Positions 43,154 to 53,271 of a stretch of 64,000 nt of DNA are shown here, piece after piece. Made by a program: the position numbers and the translations under genes. The stretch is from contig JAHBBC010000004.1 in assembly GCA_019915015.1 (NCBI GenBank), positions 2,108,001 through 2,172,000 of the forward strand, in the 5' to 3' direction. The DNA comes from Auriscalpium vulgare. Lineage: Eukaryota; Basidiomycota; Agaricomycetes; Russulales; Auriscalpiaceae. Below the pieces are notes generated by a model. That model made no database searches. It was not told the origin of the DNA and was given only the letters and a program-made list of their open reading frames with translations. How positions within the stretch are numbered: the first letter of the stretch is position 1; the number at the start of each line of letters is the position of its first letter.

Positions 43154-43372
43154 CATCAATGACTCTTTTCTCCGAGTCGGTATCGGAGCTCGACGTGACA
43201 GAAAGAGGAGACGATGCGTGCTGCGGAAGGGAGAGCGAAGACGGCGACGGCGGCTTCTCAGCGTTTGTGCAGTGTGCGGGAAGAGATGCGGTGCGATGGC
43301 TTGCACGGCCTGGCGCAAGGTAAGAGTCCGCTGAGTCGAGGGCGCTCCTTGGTGAGGAGGCATGACCATCAT
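43154..43372 (-). pseudogene. N-terminal part of a minus-strand ORF at the LINE edge
   Basis: A minus-strand frame (DGHASSPRSALDSADSYLAP, then Ser/Pro-rich, then SDTDSEKRVID) is open up to the LINE edge and matches the frame of 29610-29785. Its 5' end overlaps dispersed repeat copy 2, and I cannot fix a start codon. Treat as tentative. Confidence 0.3.
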
Positions 43373-43865
43373 TGGGAGTACTTCCTATTGCCCGTTGCCT
43401 GCTCTGTCGACGGGCGAAGTTGATTTCAGCGAGGGTAGAACAATAGAGGTGACTCGACGACTAGGGCAACGGATCATAGCTGCGCACGGACCACACGGAA
43501 GCAAATGTCCCAGCCTGACGGGGAATTAATTGTGGGCGTCATGGACGTTGTGGACAGCAGCGGCGGACTGGCGTTGGGCGTCTTTGCCGCCTGCATGATC
43601 GCACCGTGTAGAGTAGGTACTAGGGAACTTTGAGTAATCTGCGGGATGGCCGCATCATGGCTTGCTTACGCAATGCGGCAATGTTGACTTGCCGCCGGAC
43701 CCCCACCGCCACGCAGAAACTTGTTACATACTCATTTCGACTAGACTGGTGACCAGCTTTATATCAACAGTGACGACGGGGTGGGTACTGTGCATTTCGA
43801 CACCTTGGTGCCCGACTCTTCCTTACATTGTGCAGCGTACTTTCCTCAACTCAACTCGTTACGAT
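43320..43865. repeat. Dispersed repeat, copy 2
   Basis: Matches 16960-17420. It carries an extra ~70-bp internal segment near 43740-43800 that duplicates catttcgacaccttggtg-like sequence. Confidence 0.7.
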
Positions 43866-44272
43866 TCCCTGAGTTTACGAAGTTGAATCATTTACTAGGG
43901 GGTTTTTCGAGGTCGTGCCTGCATCTATTCGGTCATGGTCGCCGGGTGCCGGTTTGATTGCCTTTTTGATTGCCGGCGCCTTCCGGTGGTGTTTGTCCGG
44001 CCGGCCCGACCTCGCGCCCGCGTTCTACCCATCCCCATCGTACCACGGACACAATGCACATGGCTCTATTCTATACTCTGGCTTCCAAGACTGTGTACTA
44101 TGCCACAACAGTATGTGATCCAACTGCTTATGCATGACGCGCATTACCAACAGTCGTACGCTTTGCACCTGAAGGTTTTCTTGCCTGCACGTCGCGCGTT
44201 GTCGGTCGCCGCGCGCAACTCACCAGGCACCTCCATCCTGCACTCTCACCCACCAGCGACGCGCCCACGCGC
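43866..44272. other. Intergenic region left of Ty3-B
   Basis: Nothing recognised. It ends in gcgc (44269-44272), the probable left half of the Ty3-B target duplication. Confidence 0.4.
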
Positions 44273-45860
44273 TGATACGCCTGATTCCCCGTCGAGCGGG
44301 GATTCCACCGCGACTTTTCGGTTTTTCATTTCGAACCAAAGTCACGTGACTTTGGTCTCCGGACCGTCGTTCCCGCCGTTTCGGCACAGCCACTTCGGAA
44401 AGTTCCGAAGTCACGTGACTTCGGCTCCGAACTTTCCAGCGCTTCGGCCTCGTTTCCAGTCATCCCGAGGCGCCCGCACGTGGTTCGGTCGAGACCTTTC
44501 GGCCCATCAGCAGCAGACACGCCACAAAGTCGCTGCCGGACCAAGATCAGTGTAGTGAAACGCCCCGTGAGCGTATCTCCGAGATAACCGGCTGTCACCC
44601 GGTACTTCCCTGTCCGATTCTCCCCCTCACTTATAGCGTTCCCGATTGATCCCTTCTATCGTCCCGACCTTTCCAAGCCGAGGCGAACCGAGCCCGAAGC
44701 CATGGCTACCTTCCCAGCCACTTCGGAAGATCGTCCGCCACTCGCTGCGACTTCGGCTCGCGGGTATACGTTTGGCGCGCCTTGTACCGCTGAGGCGCGT
44801 CTCCACAATATCGTTCGTACTTCATCCTTCTGTATATCACATCGTAGCGACAGCGCTGATCGTTTGTTTGGTATCCATCGTTCTCGTTCCCCATGAGAGC
44901 TCTCTCTCGCTACATATGCTCGTTCCGACCCACCTCGACTTGCGACACATGATCCTTATCCACTTCGCTCGTGTTTCGTTTCGGTACGCACCTACCTATG
45001 TTCGTTTCCGTACGATACGGTCTCGCACTCGTTGTAGCTTAAATACGACTCGATAGCACACCGAATAACAAGTTACTTTCCCCCCTCATAGTCAGCATCT
45101 CGAAAGAGACGTTGCAAACCGCCCGCATCGACAGCTCTTACTGTCGTTGTACTCCCTCGTCCTCCTTATCGCCCGTAACCTCACTTTCGACTACGCCGCA
45201 CGCCGCAATACGCTCGCCTTCGACCTCGCTTTCGACCTTCGCCTTTCGCACCACGTACCCCAACTTCGCTTTCCGAACCTCGCCTTCCGAACCTCGCCTC
45301 CCGAACCTCGTCTCCCGAACCTCGCCTCTCGAACATCGCCATCGACAGAACCTCGCCTCTCGAACACCGCCATCGACAGACCTTCATCCACTTTGATATC
45401 GCCTTCGAGGCCTCCTCAAGTTCAGGCCCACGACGAACGCGTTCCCCATTACACATAACTTCGTCCTCAAGCCGAAGTTGTCCGAAGTCACCCAACTACC
45501 CATCGCACCGATCAACGTATAAAGCCGAACTTCGTGTTACGTCGATCTCTCTCTCCCTCCCTCCCTCGTCATTCCGCGTTCCTCCGCGTCCAACTTCGGA
45601 GCTCGCTCGTCGCGACTTCGTTTGTTCGTCACTTCGGTGACTCGTACGCTTTCCCCTTCTCGTTTCCTGGTCCGGCGCACACGCCAAACCCTCATTCCGA
45701 TCCGAATCCTCGTTACGACCACGATCCACGTATCGGTGGAGTCACTTCGCAAACCTTTGGGAACGTGACGACTCGCTCGCACAACAACGCGGTACCACTG
45801 ACAGCGCTCTAGGGATAGGAATCTACCCATTTCCGCCCTACTACCGTCTGGTGCCCATCA
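44273..45860 (+). repeat. Ty3-B 5' LTR
   Basis: Starts tgatacgcctg (the first 11 bases match Ty3-A) and ends gcccatca, followed after a few bases by the same tggagcccaccgcgaggg as in Ty3-A. It contains many cttcg(c/a) and aactcgcct(t/c) short repeats around 45260-45400 that read as RTSPSEP-like repeats in one frame; I give these no coding meaning. Confidence 0.75.
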
Positions 45861-45863
45861 CTT

Positions 45864-48104
45864 TTGGAGCCCACCGCGAGGGTTTCTGTCACCATTCCTC
45901 CAAAGCCTTCCGAAGCAACTTCGCCTTTCGTCTCTCGCTATCAACTTCGCTCCGCCACCCTCGCCGACGAAGTTCGTCGGTCCCACGTCGTCTACCCCGC
46001 CGCTGACGACCCGCATTCCGACGAGGCTTCCGAAGACGAGGTAAACAACGACGTTCTCCCCGAACCTTCAGGTACTCAGCACGACGCCGACCCTGACTTC
46101 GACTTCAACTTCCACGTTCCCGGAGGATTTTCTACGCCTCTGCGATCTCTTTCGCCGCTGCCACCGTTATCGACTCTCACCCCTCTTCACCCATCGCAAC
46201 CTCCGACCCCGCGCACTCCGCCTTCGCCTTCGCCTTCGCTTCCGAAACGCCCACAGACTTCGCAACTCACTTCGCTCCGCCCTATCCACCCACCACCCGC
46301 ATACTCCGCACAACCACCAGCAATGGCCGCCCTCGTCCCGATGCCATCTAGGCTCGCCCGAACAGCGCCTGTGTTCACGCCGGACAAACCCCGCGAGATC
46401 CGTAGGTTTTGGCCTGACCTTGAAGCGTTCTTCGGACCTGCGGGCGTCGTCACTGACCGCGCGAAGAAGGATTGGACGAAGAACTACGTCCCCACAGCAA
46501 CCGCCGACCTGTTCGACGCAATGATCGAATTCACTGGCAACGCCACATACGACGAGTTCAAGGTAGCGGTCGGTAAGCTCTATCCAGGAGCCGACGCCGA
46601 CCGAGCGTATACAACGGCCGACCTAGACGAGCTCGTCAAACAGACGCGAGCAAAGTCTACGTTGACTCTCGACGACTTCGCTACGTATCATCGAGAGTAT
46701 CTGACCATTTCGGGCTTCCTAGTGCTCAAAGGACGTCTTTCGACGATGGAGCAGAACCGAGCGTTCTCCCGAGGTATCCCGAACGCCCTCTGGCCGAAGG
46801 TTAACTCTCGGCTCCAGATCAAGAAGCCCGACGTCATCGCAGGCGACCCTTACGACGTCTCGGACGCCTATCTCGCCGGGCAGTACGTCCTCCAGTCCGA
46901 CGTCGACGCGTTTCGGACCGGCGCGCACGTAGCCACCCCAGTCGTTCCCCCAGCGCCAGTTGTCGTCGCCGCCACGCCTTCACCTGCCCCAACCATCAAG
47001 GCAGAAGATCTCCTTGCGACACTCGTCCGAAGCTTGATGCAAGGTGGTTCGCTCGCAACACTAGCGGGCCCGATCAAAGCGGCAGCGAACGCAGTCGAAG
47101 CAGCAGCAGCACCAGCCGCAGTCGCGTCTTCCACCGCAAGTACTTCCTCAGCGGACGCACGCGCAGCAGCAATGCTGCGCCTTGCCGGACGTTGTTTGTA
47201 CTGTGGAAGCTCCGAACATCGTATATCGTCTTGCGAGCTCGTCGAAGAAGACGTTCGCGCTGGCCTTATCGTTCGGAACGGCGAAGGCAAGGTCACGCTT
47301 GCAAACGGCAGCTTCGTTCCTCGGGCCATCACCGGCGACTTCTTGCGCGACCGAGTCCAAGAGTGGTATCGTCGCAACCCATCGGTCAAGCCCGTGGTAG
47401 CTTCGACCCTCATGATGGAATTGCTCCCCACTCCGCTTCAAACGTTTTCGCTCACGAAGGTAGATCGCATCGCAGGACTCGAAGCCGAACTGGCTGCACT
47501 TCGGTCGCAACATGCTGCATATGCGCAAGTCTTCGATGGGGTCGAGATTACTCGCCCGGCTAAAGCCAAAGTTGGCCCACCGCCTCCGAAGATTGCGCAA
47601 GCAGAGCCTCCGAAGCAAGCGCCACAGGCACCCGAACCCGAGGCGAGCGAAGTTGAGCAAACTCCAGTTCACCCATTCCGCAACGTCCACGACGCGACCT
47701 CCGCCCCCATCAAACCGAAGACGGTTCCAGCCGATCCGAGCAAACCAGCCGTTCGCGAACCACAATTTCGCAACGCGCCGCCGGTTCACCGCACCGAATT
47801 GGCCGACGCCGTCTTCGAACGCGCCATGAAGGAGGTTCGACTTTCGCTCACGCCGGAAGAACTGCTCTCGCTCGCCCCCGAAGTTCGCCAGAAGTTCCGC
47901 GACGCGATCACGCCTCGTCGGGCAGCAAACGTTCAGGAAGTAGAGCCAAGCCACAAGGTCACGATCGAGGAGGTACCCGACGAGGAGCTCACTTCGCCAG
48001 CAGCGGCAATCCGAGCTTCGGAAACGGTACTCCTCGCCCACTACGCCCCCGATCCACGCAGGTCGACCGTCGACTCCGTTTGGCCGGCATCGAACAAAGG
48101 CGTC
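45864..48104 (+). pseudogene. gag: Ty3-B gag and protease N-terminal part, interrupted
   Basis: Homologous to Ty3-A gag along its length: RRFWPDLEAFFG, KNYVPTATADLFDAMIEFTG, AFSRGIPNALWPKVNSRLQI, CCHC knuckle CLYCGSSEHRISSC (about 47190-47235), and LTPEELLSLAPEVRQKFRD. Like Ty3-A it is open from the primer-binding-site region (TTG 45864) with no ATG until 46323. Homology stops at about 48104 (ASNKGV). The ORF then runs by chance into the antisense of Rep to 48446. Confidence 0.85.
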
Positions 48105-51100
48105 ATGAGCGACCCGATCATCTACATCAGCTTCAGGCTCGTTCTCTGCACCTTCAGTGTCATCCAAGTCCTCATGGACAGTGTCCTGCGCAGCAGGGCG
48201 CCTCCTGGCAACCGTCTTGGGCACCTTTTCAACGCGGGCGACAAAATCCCACAGGCAAATCTGGCTCAACTCTGGGGCGCGCATCTGGTAGTCAGCGACC
48301 TGCGCTGCCTTGGCAACCAGCTGGCCATCGCTGTTCACGCCCACCGCAACGTTGTCAGCGGAGTCTGCGTCAACCCCAGCGACAAGTTCTTCCTCATTGT
48401 CGCGCTCTTCGTCAGGCTGAAGATCAGCAGACGCGGTCTGCATTGATGTCGACTGTTCTGTGGCAGCAGGTTCGTCGCTGTCGGCCAGGTCACCAGGTGT
48501 GCTCGTCTCTGATTCAGCAACGCGTGCATCACCTGCATTCACCCGCGGTGTGGCATAGCATTCCGGGCTAGGATCTTCTGCATTCAAAAATGCCTCGAAA
48601 CTCGTCCAGTACACGTTCTGATACTGGCTGGTAAAGTGGTCCTCCAAGTCCATCAGGTACGAGCAGACCTGCTGCGCGGACAACTCCTGCTTGGCTAACA
48701 TTGCGTATGCGCACTTCTGCAGGAGCTTCTTGCCGCGCATTGCAATATCATCTGTGACTGGATTGTAGCCAGCGAGCTTCGAAACAGCCAGCTCAAGTGC
48801 GGCGTACGCGACGTGGGTCTTCAGCTGGGACTTGGTGATGTAGTCAGTGATGTAGTGCAGCACCGCCTTCGCGGATGCACCCGTTCCAATGAATTTTATA
48901 TCCATGTTACATCTGATAGCCTCCAAAATTGTGCTGTTGAAATTGTTGACCAGCCCATCAAGACAGCGCAGGCATATCTCGCCTGTCTCATCGTTGATCG
49001 TGCTCTGCGGCCGCACATTGTCCGCGCTGAGATCAAAGCGACACTCCTTCGGATGTGGCGGGCCCTTCCAGTACTTGTAGCACGTCTGCGAGTGCGCATG
49101 CCGCTGGCACTTTTTGACCAGCTGGTGCAGGTCCTTCTGTCGCGCGGTAGCAGCATCAACGTCGGGCGACAATGGGTGCACGCCTCGCACAGAGCAAGGA
49201 TGATGGCGTGTAGATGGGATATGCAGTGACGGGTCAGGATCTGGTGGCACGATGTTTGAGATGGTGTCGTCGAGGAAGGTCAAGAACCTCTCTTTAAACT
49301 CAGTGTCGTGTTCCCGCAAGACCTTCTCCTTAATCTCATCTGTGTTGAGGCCGCCCTCGACCCAAACCATCATGTGACAATGCAGTGTCCCGCGGCCCTG
49401 CGCCTTGACGCAGCCGTAGTATGCCTTCACGACCCCGAGGATCCCGCCCTCCATGTTGCGCTGCTTCGGGTCGAACGCCAGCAGCGTCGAGATGAACGAT
49501 CGCATGTAGATGTTGAAGAACCGCACGGCGACAACCGGGTTCTTTGCTACCAGCAAGGTCTGCTCCCAGTACTCGGGAACCTCGCCCGGCAGGAGGCTGT
49601 CGACATCAATCTCACCGCCTGCGAGAAACTTGACAACGGGGTTGAATGTGTCAGCAGGGTTGATGGTAATGTAGAAGCTGGGCAGGCCCTTCTCCATCAT
49701 GAGTCCACGTATCTGATTGCGCATGGCTAGGCGGGAGGCTGAAGAGCCCTGTACATGGGAACTAATAACATTCACCTCCTTCATGAGGCGCAAGACCTGA
49801 CGCTCTTCGTCGCTGTTCGCACTCGCGTAGTCGCCCCGGGACACACGCTCCGATACACGATGAACAGCGTCAACTGACACTGCAGCAAAATCAGCTGCGA
49901 CGACAGGGAAGCGGGCACGCTTCACCTTGAGGCTTGTGTGGAGAAGCAGCGCGCGGCGCTGGAGCATGTTGAAGGCGGTGAAAAGAAACGAGTAATGCTC
50001 TTGGAAGCGCCGGTCGGACAACGCGAACAAGTGCTTGACCTGGCGCTTCATGGACACCTTCGCGACGCGCCTGTCATCGTCAAAGCCACCGATGCCGTAG
50101 GGGAAGAGTGTTGGGTAGATCATGGGAAATAGGGCTGGATCAGAAAACTCGTTGGCAGGGTCGGGATCATGCGGAATTTGGACATACGCACCGCCCTTAT
50201 GCTTGACGTGACGCACAGCAGCAGCGCGCAGCTCATTTGAAGGTGCATGGCCGTCAACATCCGTGATGACAACGTTCTGGAATGTCACAGGGCGGTGGGA
50301 CTGCGACTGCTCGAGGGAGCGCTCCAAGGATGCTGTCAGACCTTCAGAAGCGTTGTAGCGCGCGGTCAGTGAGTCGCCGGCAGCTGATGGAAGCACATGC
50401 TCAACGTGCACCGGCAGTATTTGCTCGGGCTGGAGGCTGTCCAGCACGTCGTGTGCGATAGTCACGTCCTTGTACAGGGGATTATGTTCCTTGAGCCACA
50501 CCAAAGCAGCGCGCACTTTTTCGCGCCTGACTGCGAGCGGCTTTGCATGTTGGAGCAGCCACTCTTGTGTGGGCGGCGTTGAGCCGACAAACAGGACACA
50601 GATAGGCGTGATGAGCTCGTCGACAGGAGGCGGGAGCATGCTGGCTAGCTCACCAGGCCGCTGCGGGTAGACAATGATGTGGCCCTTCATGCCACGCTGT
50701 GCGTTCGGGAGGGAGAGCTCCTGGTTGTCCTCCCGGAGCTGAACAACCCAGCACTTGGATCGGCAGCGCGCAATCATGGCCTCCTCGACAACGGTGAGGT
50801 CCTTGAGCTCGGGTGGCACGGGACCAAGGTAAAGTCTATTTGCGAGCGACAGCGGCGGCAGCTTCTTGCGCTTCAAAGCGGAATGGCATGTTGTGCAAAG
50901 CAGCAGATGGGGTGCACCGGGGCCGTCTGAGAGGGAGACACCGGCTGGATCGACGACCGCGTCCTTGAGCGGGCCGTCGTCGAAAGGCAGTGGCGGACGA
51001 ACGTCGAGATCCTCGAAGGCGGCATGCGCTGCATCGCCCCACAAAATGTTCATGTGAATGTCAGCAACAGCGAGGGTCTGCTGGCGGCTGACAGGCGTAC

Positions 51101-52594
51101 CTTGAGCGCAGCTGGCGCATGTGAATTGTGCGAGAGCTTTGCTCGATGTTTGCTCTTTGAAGAGTCTGAGAATTTTGTCCTTGAGAGAAGTCGGAACCAG
51201 CTGAGGCCAGCGACGACGCACCTCAGCTCTAGCATTGTCAACAGCGTCATCCGAAACCGTGTTCTGCTCCTGGCGCGCGCGTCGCCTGTCTGCCGGACGT
51301 TTGCCTCGTTTGAGTATGGAGATGTAGCGCTTCAAGAGCCGGCGAAGCTTGCCAACAGAGTCGTCCGCTTCAAAGGCGACATCATGTAGTCGCAGGAGCC
51401 TGCGTAAGGGATGACGAGAAAGCTTCATGACGACGGTGGAAAGCAGGTGAATTTGCAAGTCAGTGGATGCTGAGTCAGACTTCGTTGAGGGCGCCGGCTC
51501 TGCGCATCCGTGAAACAAAGTACTTTCACCAGCTTGCAACAACGAGGAATTCGTGACGCGGCAAGAACCCCCAACCATATGGCAAACGAGCGCGTCGCGC
51601 ACAGAGTCCTCGCATTCGTCCGAGGACGTCTCTATGGAGTGGCTTGCTGCCAGTGTGCTCAATTGGCGCCGAGACAGCTTCTCCAGCGATGTGAGCACAG
51701 TGTCGACGGATGGTACAGGGTTCAAAGACATCAATAGTGCATCCCTGCGCAACCTTAGTACGTTGCAACATGCCCGGCGTTTGTCCTTTGCGCCAAAGGG
51801 AAGCAACTGCAGGCATTCACACAAAGCGGACAGCAGGTGTAAAGGGTAAGTCTTGTTAAGGACAATGTCAAAGATCCCATTTAAAAACAAGGCTGGTGTA
51901 TTATAAACATTGCGGATAGATATACATGCAAGTGCTGCGGCGTTAGTCTGTAGGGTGCATTGGCCAGCAAAGATGTGACTGGCAAGCGAAGCTCGCATGG
52001 TAGGAATGCAGTCAGCGACATTGCTGATCCCATGATCAAGCAGATGCCGTTGAAGGGCAGTGCTATCATCAGAAAACAAAAAGGACCTTCGGCAAGCGTC
52101 GCCGGAAGGGACAAGAGTGCTCTCCAGAGAGTAATCAAGAGGCGACGAGCAGGAAGCAACAGGTGCAGATGAATTTCCCGCATGGGAGGGCAGAGACAGA
52201 GGTGACGGAGGCCGCGGCAACCGTGGCGTGCTTGTGGGTCCTAAAGACATATGTTAGGCATTGAGGTAAGTTCGCAAGAGCTGAACGTACGGTGAACGGG
52301 TGTGGCTTGCGGCAGGCCAGAAATTCCAGCGGACAGGATCCAGTCGCGACCAAGGACTATATCACAGGGGGCATTGGCATGCAGCGTGCAATCAAGGACA
52401 GATGTTGCTGCGCTGTCGGGAGTGCTGATAGTGACGGTCGCACGGAAAACATCACCGACACGTAGCGCGCCAGACGGACGAGAGTTGTCACAAGGTGATG
52501 GGGATGCGAGGACAAACGAGAGGGATAAGAGGGAGGAAGGTGCCGTGTTGTCGATGAGTACAGACGCAGGGACGCCACTAACGAAAGCAGACAT
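48102..52594 (-). pseudogene. Helitron Rep (HUH replication initiator) with N-terminal retropepsin-like domain; 3' end cut by inversion
   Basis: Exon 1 52594-52291 (MSAFVSGVPASVLIDNTAPS ... DIVLGRDWI) joins exon 2 (52240 leftwards) through a 50-nt intron with donor gtacgt and acceptor tttag, keeping frame. Exon 1 resembles a retropepsin (LIDNTA for LIDSGA, DIVLGRDW for DVILGMDW); the usual D-S/T-G is DNT, so activity is doubtful. Exon 2 has a Cys pair region, a DUF6570-like segment (SKCWVVQLREDNQELSLPNA), the Helitron_like_N domain (SFYITINPADTFNP), HUH motif GTLHCHMMVWVEG (about 49367-49390) and tyrosine motif HYITDYITKSQL (about 48838-48862). Rep sequence ends at VDDRVAHD (48102). The longer ORF to 47148 is antisense gag. 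Rep is thus separated from the helicase it is normally fused to. Confidence 0.85.
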
Positions 52595-53124
52595 GATGTT
52601 GGCGATGTGTTGGGGGATGAGATGACGGATAGGACAACATCAGAAGACTAAGTACGGCACAGAATGGCCCGTGCACAGGTGAGACACGATGGCATAGGGT
52701 AAGCAGGCTTATTGTTTTACAAGATCCACCCCCGATTGCAGGGAAATTGGCCCACCATTGCACTGTAAGACCCACTACTATTGGTAGCGGGAATTGCAGG
52801 AAATAAGCAGCGCAGGACAACACAGGCGGAAATATGATGACATCACTCCGGGGTTTAAAATTACATTTAGAACCCGGAATGATGTCATCGCTCTCACAGC
52901 AACCACCTCAGGCTGCAACTGCACACGCAATATAATGCCCTCCAGTGCTAACCATCGTTCAGTATCCCGGGCTATTCCCAGGGCCACCAGTTGTGTTGTA
53001 GTGTCGCTCAGTACTGTTTTTTCATGTATATTTTTGATTATGTAACCAGAAACCCAGAAGTGAGACATTGGAGCGGAATCGTACCGCCGCGCTACGTGTC
53101 GGCCCACTCCCAGCAAGTCGCTAT
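52595..53124 (-). other. Helitron 5' leader (between original 5' end and Rep start)
   Basis: No gene is supported. It contains a strong inverted repeat at 52836-52889: gatgacatcactccggggtt pairs with aacccggaatgatgtcatc around a 15-base loop, with one mismatch and one bulge. The original 5' end is at about 53124, where minus-strand sequence changes from Ty3-B protease (caggtaat) to agcgacttgctggg. Confidence 0.55.
52836..52889. repeat. Long hairpin in the Helitron 5' region
   Basis: Arms 52836-52855 and 52871-52889 are complementary except for one mismatch and one extra G. It is 235-290 nt inside the original 5' end. A replication or transcription structure is possible. Confidence 0.7.
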
Positions 53125-53271
53125 TACCTGAGATCCAGGGTCGAGAAGGCATTCGATGGCGACTCGGCTGGCGACAATCCCGTCGATGGACCGAAGCGAG
53201 TGGGAGTCGTTTGCGACGGTCAACGCGTCGGGATCGAACATGCTGTCGTGCGTGTGAGAGTTCAGGTAGAC
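53125..53271 (-). pseudogene. Ty3-B protease piece carried by the inversion
   Basis: On the minus strand it reads VYLNSHTHDSMFDPDALTVA, then SHSLRSIDGIV and CLLDPGSQVI, aligning with Ty3-A LTVARESAALRSIDAI and CLLDPGSQII. The 3' side of this domain, IVMSEEVCHFLELHYDP, is at 60398-60475. Confidence 0.85.

Noticed and set aside
45260..45400. Possible CRISPR-like or satellite array in the Ty3-B LTR
   Set aside because: Short irregular (c)gaacctcgcct-type repeats without regular spacers, in a eukaryotic LTR.
47148..48101. C-terminal extension of the 1700-codon minus-strand ORF beyond the Rep homology
   Set aside because: This part is antisense to Ty3-B gag, which is conserved with Ty3-A; Rep sequence ends at the inversion breakpoint near 48102.
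48105..48446. Plus-strand gag ORF continuing to 48446
   Set aside because: It runs antisense through Rep; gag homology stops at about 48104.
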